Assembly: GCF_004152865.1 (NCBI RefSeq)
Contig: NZ_SEOO01000014.1
Coordinates: forward strand, 42,119 to 106,118
Direction: 5' to 3'
From: Sphingobium cupriresistens
Lineage (GTDB): Bacteria > Pseudomonadota > Alphaproteobacteria > Sphingomonadales > Sphingomonadaceae
Length of the DNA stretch: 64,000 nucleotides
A program made the position numbers and the translations under genes. Positions within the stretch are counted from its first letter, which is position 1; each line of letters begins with the position of its first letter. The notes under the pieces are model-generated. The model worked only from the letters and a program-made list of their open reading frames with translations, searched no databases and was not told the origin of the DNA. Below, in pieces: positions 19,498-28,667 of the stretch.

Positions 19498-19902
19498 ATG
19501 ATTGGACTCGTACTCGTCACCCATGGGTCGCTGGCGACCGAATTTGTCGTAGCCATGGAACATGTTGTCGGCCCCCAGCAGCAGATCGAAACGATCTGCA
19601 TCGGGCCGGAAGACGACATGGAACTGCGCCGCGCCGACATCGCGACGGCGGTCGCCCGCGTGCAGGACGGATCGGGCGTGATCCTGCTGACCGACCTGTT
19701 CGGCGGCACCCCCTCCAACCTCGCCATCTCGCTGCTGAAAGCCGGCGAGATCGAGGTGATCGCGGGCATCAACCTGCCCATGCTCATCCGCCTGGAAAGC
19801 GCGCGGAAGGTGATGGACGTGCGCGCCGCGGTGGCCGCCGCGCGCGAAGCCGGGCAGAAATATATCAGCGTCGCGTCGGAACTGTTGGGCAGCACCACAT
19901 GA
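19498..19902 (+). CDS. PTS EIIA component, mannose/fructose family
   Basis: A 134-residue EIIA-Man domain protein that accepts phosphate from HPr on His9 (VLVTHGSLA). The LLTDLFGGTPSNLA motif is family-typical. No EIIB or EIIC is in the window, so it is probably a regulatory rather than sugar-transporting PTS component, as is usual in alphaproteobacteria. The frame is open far upstream through the end of rapZ; I chose the ATG at 19498 because the domain begins exactly there. The stop overlaps the ptsH start. Confidence 0.92.
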   Translation: MIGLVLVTHGSLATEFVVAMEHVVGPQQQIETICIGPEDDMELRRADIATAVARVQDGSGVILLTDLFGGTPSNLAISLLKAGEIEVIAGINLPMLIRLESARKVMDVRAAVAAAREAGQKYISVASELLGSTT

Positions 19903-20171
19903 ATGAAGTCAGCCAGTTAGTCCGTATCAGCAACAAGCGCGGCCTCCACGCCCGCGCCAGCGCCAAATTCGTGACCCTGGCCAGCGGCCTGCCCGCCGAC
20001 ATCCTGGTGAGCAAGGACGGCAACCATGTCACCGGCACGTCGATCATGGGCCTGATGATGCTGGGCGCCGCGATGGGCGATCATATCACGATCAAGGCCA
20101 CCGGACCCGAAGCCGCCGATTCGCTGGGCAAGCTGGTCGGCTTGGTCGAGGACAAGTTCGGGGAAGAGTGA
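19899..20171 (+). CDS. ptsH: Phosphocarrier protein HPr
   Basis: A 90-residue HPr. The EI phosphorylation site is His17 (GLHARAS) and the regulatory serine is Ser48 in TGTSIMGLMML, the target of HprK encoded just upstream. It overlaps the EIIA stop by four bases, so chvG-hprK-rapZ-EIIA-ptsH may be one coupled transcript. Enzyme I is not in the window. No clear terminator follows. Confidence 0.95.
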   Translation: MNEVSQLVRISNKRGLHARASAKFVTLASGLPADILVSKDGNHVTGTSIMGLMMLGAAMGDHITIKATGPEAADSLGKLVGLVEDKFGEE

Positions 20172-20512
20172 GGCTGCGGTTGTTGGGGATGGGGTGATTT
20201 CCTGTCATCCTCCTCCCTTTACAGGATGGGTGGCGAGCGCAGCGAGCCTGCAACCCTCACGCCAAAGCCGCCCCTGCCAAACTCCTTCCGATGTAGGATT
20301 TTATCTGATCTATCCTGAAAGATGGGCCAGCCCCGCCGCGCGCTGCCCCAGCGCCCGTCGCGCGGGCGTCGCGTCACTGGCGCGTCCGCGTGACCCATCC
20401 GTTACGCAACAGCATCGTCGCCATGGCCCCAGCCTTACGTTACCGTGGTTTTACCGGCACTATCGCCCGATTAACCCGACAACGGTGTGAACTTCGCCGT
20501 GACGCGCAATGG
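20172..20512. other. Non-coding gap between ptsH and AI-2E transporter gene
   Basis: I see no supported gene in this 341-base stretch. It contains a GGCGAGCGCAGCGAGCC dyad (about 20232-20248), a strongly GC-rich centre, and at 20484-20497 the 14-mer GGTGTGAACTTCGC that also occurs at 10410-10423. It lies between the 3' ends of two genes facing each other. A small RNA cannot be excluded. Confidence 0.5.
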
Positions 20513-21625
20513 TCACCCCTCCGCCGCGCTCCGCATCCGCGTGAAGATATCCCAGGTCGCGATGAACAGGGCCGCGATCACCGGGCCGATGACGATGCCG
20601 TTGAAGCCGAACATCTCCAGCCCGCCCAGCGTCGATATCAGTACGACATAGTCGGGAATCCGCGTCTCGCGCCCCACCAGGATCGGGCGCAGCACATTGT
20701 CGACCGACCCGATCACCAATGCGCCGCACGCCACCAGCACGCCCCCCTGCCAGATCGCCCCTGTCGCAAACAGATAGATCGCCACCGGCACCCAGACGAT
20801 CGCTGTGCCGACCGCGGGCAACAAAGACAGCGCGCCCATCAGCACGCCCCACAGCAACGCGCCCTCTATGTCGAGCGCCCAAAAGACGATGCCCCCGATC
20901 AAGCCCTGCACGATGGCGACGACAATGCTGCCCTTGATCGTGGCGCGGATGACGACCACGAACTGATCGATCAGCGCCTGGCGCTGGCTGGCGCGCAGCG
21001 GCGCCGCCGCCGCGATGCGTTGCGACAGCAATTCCCCGTCGCGCAGCAGGAAATAGGTCAGGTACAACATGACGCCCAGCGCCACGAAGAAGCTGAACGC
21101 GCTCTGCCCGATCTGGAACGCCTGCGCCGCCAGCGTGCGGAAACTGCTGGTCACGCCCTTGGTCACCATATCCTGCGCCGCATAGAAATTGGTCAGGCCC
21201 AATCGCCGCAAATAGGGCGTCGCCCAATCGGGCAGCGCCGCCAGCACCTGCCCGAACAGCCGCACGAAATTAATCTCGCCCGACTGGATCTTGGCATAGA
21301 AATAGGCCCCTTCCTGCAACAGCGCCGCACCCAGCACGAAGGCCGGGACGATCACCACCCCCAGGATCAGGAACAGGGTGATGAGCGCCGCGCCATTGCG
21401 ATGCGTGGGAATGGCCGACAATATCTGCCGGTTGAGCGGCGCGAACAGGATCGCGGCGATCACGCCCCACAGCACGGCGGCGAAGAAAGGCTCGATCACC
21501 AGCGCGAACGCGATGGACACGACCAGCACGACGCCCAGGAAAAATCCGTCCTCGATGCGGGGCGAGACATGCAGCGGCGGCACCGGGGCAGGCGTGACGG
21601 GTGGCGGGGGTGTTTTGGCGTCCAT
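20513..21625 (-). CDS. AI-2E family transporter (PerM/TqsA type)
   Basis: A 370-residue inner-membrane protein with about eight transmembrane helices. A Pro-rich cytoplasmic N-terminus leads into VSPRIEDGFFLGVVLVVS, and the family C-terminal block contains NGIVIGPVIAALFIATWDIF. Members export autoinducer-2 or other small molecules or drive Na+/H+ antiport; the substrate here is unknown. I took the ATG at 21625 (AAGGG eight bases upstream) instead of the longer frame to 21700. Confidence 0.88.
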   Translation of the reverse strand: MDAKTPPPPVTPAPVPPLHVSPRIEDGFFLGVVLVVSIAFALVIEPFFAAVLWGVIAAILFAPLNRQILSAIPTHRNGAALITLFLILGVVIVPAFVLGAALLQEGAYFYAKIQSGEINFVRLFGQVLAALPDWATPYLRRLGLTNFYAAQDMVTKGVTSSFRTLAAQAFQIGQSAFSFFVALGVMLYLTYFLLRDGELLSQRIAAAAPLRASQRQALIDQFVVVIRATIKGSIVVAIVQGLIGGIVFWALDIEGALLWGVLMGALSLLPAVGTAIVWVPVAIYLFATGAIWQGGVLVACGALVIGSVDNVLRPILVGRETRIPDYVVLISTLGGLEMFGFNGIVIGPVIAALFIATWDIFTRMRSAAEG

Positions 21626-21755
21626 CGGCGACCCTTCGCAAAATTCGCGATTCAAATCCATCGTGGAAGATGCGCATCGGCTTCCCCCTGTCCTTTTCAC
21701 CTTTCCATGGCTAAGGAAGCCGCTTCCTTCCGCTCATTTGGGACCAGCGACAGAC

Positions 21756-22553
21756 GTGGCACGCGAGATCACCGGATTTTCCAACCCGCTGGTGAAGCGC
21801 GTCCGCAGCTTGCGGGAAAAAAAGCATCGCAAGGCCGAGGGACTGTTCCTGGCCGAAGGGCTGCGCATCCTGACCGAAGCGCGCGAGGAAGGCGTGCTCC
21901 CCGAAATGCTGTTCCACGCCGGCTCCACCCATCCCCTGGCGCTGGACCTGATCGACGCGATGGACGCGACCGGCGGCGACGTCATCGAAACCACGCCCGA
22001 CATCCTGTCCAAGATCAGCGGCAAGGACAATGCACAGGCGGTGGTCGGCGTCTATCGCGACCGGCTTACCCCGCTCGACAGGCTGGACCGTACCAAGGCG
22101 GACATCTGGATCGTCGCCCAGTCGCTGCGCGATCCCGGCAATCTCGGCACGATATTGCGCACGGGCGACGCGGTCGGCGCGGGGGGCCTGATCCTGATCG
22201 ACGATTGCGTCGATCCCTTCTCGGTCGAATCGGTGCGCGCCTCCATGGGGGCGCTCTTCACCCAGTCGATCACCCAGGCGCGCTGGGGCGAATTCATGCA
22301 CTGGCTGCGGCAGGGACCGGGCGAACTGATCGGCACCAGCCTGAAGGCGACGCAGGACTATCAGGAACCAACCTATCAAAGCCCCAGCTTCCTGCTGGTC
22401 GGCAACGAAGCGCAGGGCCTGCCGGAAAGCTATGAGGCGGAATGCGACATACTGGTCAAGATGCCGATGCTGGGCAAGGCGGACAGCCTGAACGCCGCCG
22501 TCGCCACCGCCGTCATGGCCTATGAATTGTTGAACCAGAAGCGAAAAAACTAG
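21756..22553 (+). CDS. TrmH/SpoU-family RNA 2'-O-methyltransferase
   Basis: A 265-residue SPOUT methyltransferase. The N-terminal substrate-binding domain starts ITGFSNPLVKRVRSLREKKHR. The three SPOUT motifs are visible: SLRDPGNLGTILRT, LLVGNEAQGLP and KADSLNAAVATAVMAYE. It methylates ribose 2'-OH in rRNA or tRNA; the exact nucleotide cannot be read from sequence. The start is probably the GTG at 21756, where homology-like sequence begins, with a weak GGGAC motif upstream; the open frame extends to 21378 through non-family residues. Confidence 0.9.
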   Translation: MAREITGFSNPLVKRVRSLREKKHRKAEGLFLAEGLRILTEAREEGVLPEMLFHAGSTHPLALDLIDAMDATGGDVIETTPDILSKISGKDNAQAVVGVYRDRLTPLDRLDRTKADIWIVAQSLRDPGNLGTILRTGDAVGAGGLILIDDCVDPFSVESVRASMGALFTQSITQARWGEFMHWLRQGPGELIGTSLKATQDYQEPTYQSPSFLLVGNEAQGLPESYEAECDILVKMPMLGKADSLNAAVATAVMAYELLNQKRKN

Positions 22554-22561
22554 AGGATCGT

Positions 22562-22645
22562 CGGTCCCGCGCAGGCGGGAACCCATCTCCGGCCTTGCGG
22601 CAAGGACAGCGCAGGAGGTGGATTCCCGCCTGCGCGGGAATGACA
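22562..22645. repeat. Inverted pair of CCCGC-GCGGG palindromic elements
   Basis: Two palindromic units lie 40 bases apart between the methyltransferase and MFS genes: TCCCGCGCAGGCGGGAA near 22563 and TTCCCGCCTGCGCGGGAATG near 22624, in inverted orientation. Each can fold alone and they can pair with each other. This is the widespread REP-like element that yields spurious peptides such as PACAG or HSRAGGNP when translated. Confidence 0.8.
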
Positions 22646-22675
22646 AAGAAAAGAAGCGACAGGGGGCGAACGGGC

Positions 22676-23959
22676 ATGACCAACACAAGCGGCATCGGGG
22701 AAATGTGGCGGCACAAACGGGTGCTGTCGGCCAGCCTGATCGGCACGGCGGTCGAATTTTACGACTTCTACATCTACGCCACCGCCGCCAGCCTGATCTT
22801 CCCCTCGCTCTTCTTCCCCTCCTCCTCGCCCTCGGCGCAGTTGATGGCGTCCTATGGCAGCCTCGCCCTCGCCTTCTTCGCCCGGCCCGTCGGCGCCGCG
22901 GTGTTCGGCCATTTTGGCGACCGCATCGGGCGCAAGGCCACTTTGGTCGCCTCGCTAATGCTGATGGGCGGTTGCACCCTGCTCATCGGCTTCCTGCCCA
23001 CCTATCAGATGATCGGTTACTGGGCGCCGCTGATCCTGTGTCTGTTGCGCTTCGGCCAGGGCTTTGGCCTCGGCGGCGAATGGGGCGGCGCGGCGCTGCT
23101 GGCGGTGGAGAACGCCCCGCCGGGCTGGCGCGCGCGCTTCGGCATGTTCCCGCAACTGGGCGCCCCGGTCGGCTTCATCGCCGCCAACGGCCTGTTCCTG
23201 ATCCTGGGCGCCTTCCTGACCGACGAAGACTTCTTCGCCTGGGGCTGGCGCCTGCCCTTCCTGGGCAGCGCGGTGCTCGTGATTCTCGGCCTCTGGGTCC
23301 GCCTCAAGCTGACCGAAACCCCGGAGTTCGCCGCCGCGCAAAAGGAAACCCCACCGCCCGCCGTGCCGCTGGCGACCCTCCTCTCCTCGCACCTCGGCGC
23401 GGCGATCGCCGGCACCTTCGCCTGCGCCGCCTGTTTCGCCGTCTACTATATCGCGACCGCCTTCGCGCTCGGCTACGGCACCACCGCGCTCAGGATCGAC
23501 CGCAGCAGCTTCCTCGCCATCCAGTTAGGCGCGATCCTGTTCATGGCGATCAGCATCGTCATCGCCGGCTGGTGGGCCGATCGCACCAGCCCCACAACCG
23601 CACTGGCCTGGGGCTGCGCGGGCACGGTGGCGATGGGCCTCGTCTTCGGCCCGCTGATCGGCACCGGCGCGCTGCTGCCGATCTTCGTGGCGCTCAGCCT
23701 GGCGCTGTTCGTCATGGGCTTCATCTACGGCCCGCTGGGGGCATATCTGCCGGCCCTCTTCCCGATCCAGCTACGCTATACCGGCGCGTCCTTTGCCTTC
23801 AACCTGGGCGGCATTGTCGGCGGCGCGCTCGCCCCGATCGTCGCCACTTGGCTGATCGGCGCACAGGGCGTCGCTTGGGTCGGCCTCTACATGTCGGCGG
23901 CCGCGCTCCTCAGCCTCGTCGGTCTCTGGTTCACCAGCCGGACGTCCGCGATCAGATAG
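22676..23959 (+). CDS. MFS transporter, metabolite:H+ symporter (MHS) family
   Basis: A 427-residue, 12-helix major facilitator. The MHS signature is clear: GTAVEFYDFYIYATAASL in helix 1, FGDRIGRKATLV in the loop 2-3 motif, and the long FGLGGEWGGAALLAVENAP segment. Members take up proline/betaine, alpha-ketoglutarate, citrate, shikimate and similar solutes with protons; the substrate here is undetermined. The start is the ATG at 22676 with AGGGGG upstream; the open frame before it is repeat sequence. It converges with the acetyltransferase gene and overlaps its end by eight bases. Confidence 0.92.
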   Translation: MTNTSGIGEMWRHKRVLSASLIGTAVEFYDFYIYATAASLIFPSLFFPSSSPSAQLMASYGSLALAFFARPVGAAVFGHFGDRIGRKATLVASLMLMGGCTLLIGFLPTYQMIGYWAPLILCLLRFGQGFGLGGEWGGAALLAVENAPPGWRARFGMFPQLGAPVGFIAANGLFLILGAFLTDEDFFAWGWRLPFLGSAVLVILGLWVRLKLTETPEFAAAQKETPPPAVPLATLLSSHLGAAIAGTFACAACFAVYYIATAFALGYGTTALRIDRSSFLAIQLGAILFMAISIVIAGWWADRTSPTTALAWGCAGTVAMGLVFGPLIGTGALLPIFVALSLALFVMGFIYGPLGAYLPALFPIQLRYTGASFAFNLGGIVGGALAPIVATWLIGAQGVAWVGLYMSAAALLSLVGLWFTSRTSAIR

Positions 23960-24467
23960 GCTTGCGCATCAGCAGCATCGGCACGCCGCTATCCTCGAAC
24001 GGCCGCACCCCCTCGAACCCGAAACTGCGGTAGAGCGGCACCCCGGCCATCGTGCCGGTCAGTTCCAGCGCGGCAAAGCCCTCCCCCTTCGCCGCCGCCT
24101 CGCACAGCGACAGGATCAGCGTGCCCACGCCTTTGCGCACATGATCGGGGTGGGTGTACATCGCCCGCACTTTTGCCGGCTCGGTCGCCGGGTCAAGCAG
24201 CCGGTCGTCCCGCCCCGCGCTATGATTGCCGCCATAGGGTGTCGCCCGACGGCTCCACCCGCCGCATCCGGCGATGGCGCCCGCATCCTCGATGACGAAA
24301 TAGGTGCCGTCCGCGATCAGCCGGCTGTCCAGCCCCATGAAGGCGTGGCTGGCCGCGACCTGGCCGGGGGTCAGCCAGGCGGATTGCAAATCTTCGATGG
24401 CGCGGGTCATCAGCGCCGACAGGCGCGGCTCGTCGGCCATGGTGGCAAGGCGATGGGTCAGCGGCAT
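23952..24467 (-). CDS. GNAT family N-acetyltransferase
   Basis: A 171-residue GNAT protein. The acetyl-CoA pyrophosphate loop is HVRKGVGTLIL (R/Q-x-x-G-x-G/A), followed by LELTGTMAGVPLYRSFGF, a typical motif B with the catalytic-region Tyr. The start is the ATG at 24467 with GCAGGA upstream; the longer open frame overlaps the TonB receptor's end. Its substrate is unknown. Confidence 0.88.
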   Translation of the reverse strand: MPLTHRLATMADEPRLSALMTRAIEDLQSAWLTPGQVAASHAFMGLDSRLIADGTYFVIEDAGAIAGCGGWSRRATPYGGNHSAGRDDRLLDPATEPAKVRAMYTHPDHVRKGVGTLILSLCEAAAKGEGFAALELTGTMAGVPLYRSFGFEGVRPFEDSGVPMLLMRKPI

Positions 24468-24537
24468 ATTATGTCCTGCAACGAAAACGGCCGATCCTGC
24501 AAGGGACCGACCGTCAATCGTCGCTGTTATGCAGGGA

Positions 24538-27213
24538 TCAGAATTTGAAACCGACCTTCCCGTACCAGAAGCCGCCGTTGAAGCCGAAGGGCGACACGTC
24601 GGGATAGATGTCGCCGGTGAATCGGCCGCCGGTCGAACCATAGACCGGACCCAACGTCCCTTTGGTGTTGGAATATTTGTCGGGATAGTTGCTGAAGAGG
24701 TTCTGCACACCCACGCTCAGGGTGAAATTGTCGTTCACTTCATAGCTGCTCTCGAAGTCGAACACGAACTCGCTGCCGAACGTCTGCGACACCGGGCCGT
24801 CATCCGTCTGGGTATATTTGCCATACCAGTTCATGCGCGCCAGCACGGAGAAGGGACCGCTGTTCCAATTCTCGGTCAGGATGACGCGGGTCTTGGGCAG
24901 GGTCTTTTCCAGCTGGGCGACGCGAACATCGGATACGATGTCGGGATCGCGTGCGATGACCTTGGTCTTGTTATAGTTGAACGCCAGCGTGGTGCTGAAA
25001 CTGCCCATGGTGTCCGTCGCAAAGCGATAGCTGCCGACGACGTCCACACCCTGGGTGCGGGTATCGAAGGCGTTGGTCAGGAACTGCACTTCGTTGACGG
25101 TCGCATAGTTGGCCAACCCCAGCGACTGGAGTGTGGGCCGCTGGTCATTGGTGATTTCGAACGTGCCGGATGTGCCGATCCGGTCCTTCACCTTGATGTT
25201 GTAATAGTCGATCGAGAGCGTGAAGCCCGGCGCAGGCGTGAACACGCTGCCGAGCGAGAAGCTGACCGACTCTTCGGGCTTGAGCGGCGTTGCGCCCAGG
25301 AAGGCCGCGACCGGGCTGGTGACCGGCAGCGTCATCGATTCGATCGCGTTGGGATTGCCGGGATTGAAGCCGGTCGCGATACTGCTGCTGTTGACCTGGC
25401 CCGGCGTCGGCGCGCGGAAGCCCGTCGCCACCGTGCCACGCAGGGCGACGATATCGGGAACGACCGCGTAACGGGCCGAAAATTTGCCGGTGGTCGAATT
25501 GCCGAAGTCGGACAGATGCTCATAGCGGCCAGCGATGCCGAAGGAGAGTTGTTCGGTGACGTCCCCTTCGATGTCGATATACAGCCCCTTGGAATTGCGG
25601 CTGCTTTCGCCGGCGATGGCCGGGCCGTAACCGGGGAAGCCATTGGCGCCGACCGGCAGCGTGACCGACAGTTGCGATCCGTCGGCGTTCAATACCGGCG
25701 TGCCGTCCTGATGGAAGACAAGGTTCCCGGTATATTGCCCGATCGCGTAGGAGGCCGCGTCGCCCAGACCTAATTCATAGGATTCGCGGAAATATTGGCC
25801 GCCAAAGGCGATGGTGACGGGGCTGGCGAAGCCGACTTCCCAGGGATAGCTGAAGTCCGCATTGATCAGCGTTTCGCGCTGCTCCAGCTTGCCCAGGTAG
25901 AATTCGTTCGGCGACGTGATGCCCAGCGACGGGTTCATCGTGCCGTTCATCGTGTAGCGCAGCGTCGACTGGCCATAGCTGCCAGAAATGTCATAGTTCA
26001 GGCCGAAGCCTAATTTGCCCTTATAGCCGACGGTGCCTGAAATATCGTCGATCTTGCCAAAGAAGATCGGCGTGAAGCCGCCAGGATAGACGCAGCTCCA
26101 ATTCTGGACCAGCGGGTCGGAACAGGTCGCGACCTGGGTATAGTCGCGCGTCGTGACTTCATAATCGTTGGGCGCATAGACATTCCCGCCCGCAGCGCCA
26201 GTCTGGATGCCCGGCAGCGTGTTGTCGAAGTCCGTGAAGTAATCGTTGAAGATGCCGTTCTTGCCGAAGCTGTTGCCTTCGATATCGACGCCGGACGTAT
26301 TGACCGACTGGCGATAGTTGAAGCTTTCTTCCTGGAAGCTGTGACCATAATTGCCGAAGAAATAGACGCTGCTGTCATCGCCCAGGTCAAACCCGCCATT
26401 GACGAAGAAGCGGTAGGATTCCATCGCCGGATTGCCGTAGCGCTGCGCCAGGGCCGGCACGCCAATGGTGGGCTGCTCCTGCGCCAGTAGATGCGCGCCG
26501 GCGCGCGTGACACCGCGGCTGGTCTTGGCCGCATTCACATATTCGCCGCTGATGTTGATGAAGCCGCTGTCGCCCAGCTTGAACCCGCCGTTCAAGGCGA
26601 GCTGATAATCCTCGCCATCGCCGCGATAAAATTGGCCGTAGCGGGCATAGCCCGAAATGCCGTCCGTATCGTCGCGCAGGGTCATGTTGATGACCCCGGC
26701 GATGGCGTCCGATCCGTATTGCGCCGATGCGCCGTCGCGCAGCACTTCGACCGCGCGGACCGCAATGGCGGGCACCTGCGCCAAATCGGCGGAATGGGCG
26801 CCGGCGGACTGGGCGTTGGCGCCGATCTGGACCAGCGCGGAACGGTGCATACGCTTGCCGTTGATCATCACCAGCGTCTGGTCGGGCGCCAGGCCGCGCA
26901 GGTTGGGCGGACGCACAAAGGACGAGCCATCGCCAATGGCGTAGCGCGCGACCGAGAAGGAGGGAACGAGGTTCTGGATCACCTGGTTCATGTCGGCCGT
27001 GCCCTGCTTTTGCAGTTCAACGCCGGAATAGACATCGATCGGCGTGGGCGATTCCGCCACGGTGCGATCGGTGCGGCGGGTGCCGGTCACGATGATGGTC
27101 TGGCCCGGTTCGGCGGCGGCAGTCTGCGGCGGCGCATCCTGCGCAAGAACAGGCATGGAAGAACAGAGAGAAACAGCAATTGCGCTGCGTGAAATCAGAC
27201 CCTTATACTTCAT
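24538..27213 (-). CDS. TonB-dependent receptor, full length
   Basis: An 891-residue outer-membrane receptor. There is a signal peptide (about residues 1-25, ending PVLAQ), a TonB-box-like segment (TIIVTGTRR), and a plug domain with NLRGLAPDQTLVMINGKR and EVLRDGASAQYGSDAIAGVINM. A large 22-strand-type barrel follows, ending in the C-terminal WYGKVGFKF. It imports a TonB-energised ligand such as a siderophore, oligosaccharide or cofactor; no neighbouring enzyme reveals which. The start is the ATG at 27213; a TTG directly before it lengthens the frame by one codon. A long, relatively AT-rich upstream region with a perfect palindrome at 27312-27326 suggests dedicated regulation. Confidence 0.94.
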   Translation of the reverse strand: MKYKGLISRSAIAVSLCSSMPVLAQDAPPQTAAAEPGQTIIVTGTRRTDRTVAESPTPIDVYSGVELQKQGTADMNQVIQNLVPSFSVARYAIGDGSSFVRPPNLRGLAPDQTLVMINGKRMHRSALVQIGANAQSAGAHSADLAQVPAIAVRAVEVLRDGASAQYGSDAIAGVINMTLRDDTDGISGYARYGQFYRGDGEDYQLALNGGFKLGDSGFINISGEYVNAAKTSRGVTRAGAHLLAQEQPTIGVPALAQRYGNPAMESYRFFVNGGFDLGDDSSVYFFGNYGHSFQEESFNYRQSVNTSGVDIEGNSFGKNGIFNDYFTDFDNTLPGIQTGAAGGNVYAPNDYEVTTRDYTQVATCSDPLVQNWSCVYPGGFTPIFFGKIDDISGTVGYKGKLGFGLNYDISGSYGQSTLRYTMNGTMNPSLGITSPNEFYLGKLEQRETLINADFSYPWEVGFASPVTIAFGGQYFRESYELGLGDAASYAIGQYTGNLVFHQDGTPVLNADGSQLSVTLPVGANGFPGYGPAIAGESSRNSKGLYIDIEGDVTEQLSFGIAGRYEHLSDFGNSTTGKFSARYAVVPDIVALRGTVATGFRAPTPGQVNSSSIATGFNPGNPNAIESMTLPVTSPVAAFLGATPLKPEESVSFSLGSVFTPAPGFTLSIDYYNIKVKDRIGTSGTFEITNDQRPTLQSLGLANYATVNEVQFLTNAFDTRTQGVDVVGSYRFATDTMGSFSTTLAFNYNKTKVIARDPDIVSDVRVAQLEKTLPKTRVILTENWNSGPFSVLARMNWYGKYTQTDDGPVSQTFGSEFVFDFESSYEVNDNFTLSVGVQNLFSNYPDKYSNTKGTLGPVYGSTGGRFTGDIYPDVSPFGFNGGFWYGKVGFKF

Positions 27214-27216
27214 CAA

Positions 27217-27472
27217 AAAAGCCCCCTATTTCTCTTTTACAGAGGCCTTTTCGACATCCCCCACCTTATTTTATTTTCAACGTCATGAAGTTGCAAAATT
27301 CCCCGACCGAAACTGAAAGTTTCAGTGCAACTACAATCCGTAACAATTGGAAACGGAAGGCTGACATAAATCCACCATCAACAAAATGGCCCTTTTTGCC
27401 GCAGCGCAAAATCTTTCGCACGGGACAAAGCCGGACGATCGTCAAATTTTGTCAAATCCTTGTAACATAACG
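27217..27472. other. AT-rich regulatory region upstream of the TonB receptor
   Basis: This stretch between the TonB receptor and the rplS terminator holds no gene that I can support. It is clearly lower in GC than its surroundings and carries the palindrome at 27312-27326. A second weaker dyad, GCGCAAAATCTTTCGC (about 27404-27419), resembles Fur-type half-sites. It probably contains the receptor's promoter. Confidence 0.55.
27312..27326. promoter_or_regulatory. Perfect palindrome, probable operator of the TonB receptor gene
   Basis: ACTGAAA-G-TTTCAGT is a perfect 7-bp inverted repeat about 100 bases upstream of the receptor start codon, in AT-rich DNA. The size and symmetry suit a homodimeric repressor or activator site. 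I cannot name the regulator. Confidence 0.45.
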
Positions 27473-27502
27473 AAAAAGGCGGCGACCTTGGGGGTCGCCG
27501 CC
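27473..27502 (-). terminator. Rho-independent terminator of the trmD-rplS operon
   Basis: On the minus strand a 10-bp stem GGCGGCGACC / GGTCGCCGCC is followed by TTTTTCG. It lies 55 bases after the rplS stop. A T-run on the other side (about 27508-27515) may make it bidirectional. Confidence 0.9.
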
Positions 27503-27557
27503 TGTATCTTTTTTACAACTGTCAAGAAGCGTTGTTAGACGCTCAATCTTGCCGTCA

Positions 27558-27923
27558 TCAGCCTTCGCGGTTGTCGCGGCGCTCGGCGATGCGAGCGCGC
27601 TTGCCGGTACGGCCACGCAGATAGTAAAGCTTCGCACGACGCACGACGCCACGGCGGACGACGGTGATCGAATCGAGGTTGGGCGAATAGAGCGGGAACA
27701 CGCGCTCCACGCCTTCGCCGAACGAAATCTTGCGCACGGTGAAGTTCGAACCCATGCCCTTGTTCGAACGGGCGATGCACACGCCTTCATAGTTCTGAAC
27801 GCGGCTACGCTCGCCTTCAATGACCTTCACGCCGACGCGCAGCGTGTCGCCAGGGCGGAATTCGGGGATGTCCTTGCCGAGGGCGGCGATGTTTTCCGCC
27901 TCGATCTGCTGGATGATGTTCAT
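27558..27923 (-). CDS. rplS: 50S ribosomal protein L19
   Basis: A 121-residue bL19 with [43 protein letters not shown] and [24 protein letters not shown], all conserved. It sits at the 30S-50S interface. It begins seven bases after the trmD stop and is the last gene of the operon. Confidence 0.98.
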   Translation of the reverse strand: MNIIQQIEAENIAALGKDIPEFRPGDTLRVGVKVIEGERSRVQNYEGVCIARSNKGMGSNFTVRKISFGEGVERVFPLYSPNLDSITVVRRGVVRRAKLYYLRGRTGKRARIAERRDNREG

Positions 27924-27929
27924 GTCAAC

Positions 27930-28667
27930 TCAGTCCTTGGTCGTTCGTTGCGCACCAGAGGGCGACTGGACCCGAACGCCGATGTGACGTTCCCAAAGGT
28001 CCGGCCGCCTTAGCCGTGTATCATCCTCCGCCTGTTGTTTCCGCCAGGCGGCGATCTTCGCATGATCCCCCGATCGCAACACTTGCGGGATCGCGCGCCC
28101 CTCCCATTCTACCGGGCGGGTATAATGCGGATATTCGAGCAATCCCGTTTCAAAGGATTCCTCGACTCCGCTGGAAGCCGCGCCCATTACACCGGGAAGC
28201 AGCCGAACACAAGCATCGAGCAGCAGCAAAGCCGCCATTTCCCCGCCCGACAGGATGATGTCTCCCATGCTGACCTGCTCGATCGGCCGGGCGTCGAAGA
28301 TACGCTCGTCAAACCCCTCGAACCGGCCGCAGACCAGGGTCACGCCTGGCCCTTCCGCCAGGCTGCGCACGCGCGCCTGGGTGATGGGCGCGCCGCGCGG
28401 CGTCATCGCCAACACGGGCAGGTCGGGCCGCTTCTCCAGCGCGTGATCCACCGCCTTGGCCATGATGTCCGCACGCAGCACCATGCCCGCGCCGCCGCCC
28501 GCGGGCGTATCGTCAACGGTGCGATGCCGGTCGGCGGCGAAATCGCGGATGTGAATCGGGTCGCACGCCCACTTCCCCTCGCTCAGCGCTCGCCCCGCCA
28601 GCGAAACGCCCAGCGGCCCCGGAAACATCTCTGGATAGAGGGTCAATATCTGCGCAGCGAAGCTCAT
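27930..28667 (-). CDS. trmD: tRNA (guanine-37-N1)-methyltransferase TrmD
   Basis: A 245-residue SPOUT enzyme that methylates G37 next to the anticodon and prevents +1 frameshifting. Visible: the N-terminal [12 protein letters not shown], the [14 protein letters not shown] loop, [13 protein letters not shown] and the knot segment [20 protein letters not shown]. The ATG at 28667 overlaps the end of the upstream small membrane-protein gene by four bases (ATGA). The open frame further upstream is a shadow of that gene. Confidence 0.97.
   Translation of the reverse strand: MSFAAQILTLYPEMFPGPLGVSLAGRALSEGKWACDPIHIRDFAADRHRTVDDTPAGGGAGMVLRADIMAKAVDHALEKRPDLPVLAMTPRGAPITQARVRSLAEGPGVTLVCGRFEGFDERIFDARPIEQVSMGDIILSGGEMAALLLLDACVRLLPGVMGAASSGVEESFETGLLEYPHYTRPVEWEGRAIPQVLRSGDHAKIAAWRKQQAEDDTRLRRPDLWERHIGVRVQSPSGAQRTTKD

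Noticed and set aside
20390..22435. 681-residue plus-strand open frame
   Set aside because: It runs antisense to the AI-2E transporter gene and then in the wrong frame through the methyltransferase; composition is shadow-like.
22618..24033. 471-residue frame overlapping the MFS gene
   Set aside because: Same strand, shifted frame of a clear MHS transporter; Arg/Pro-rich shadow.
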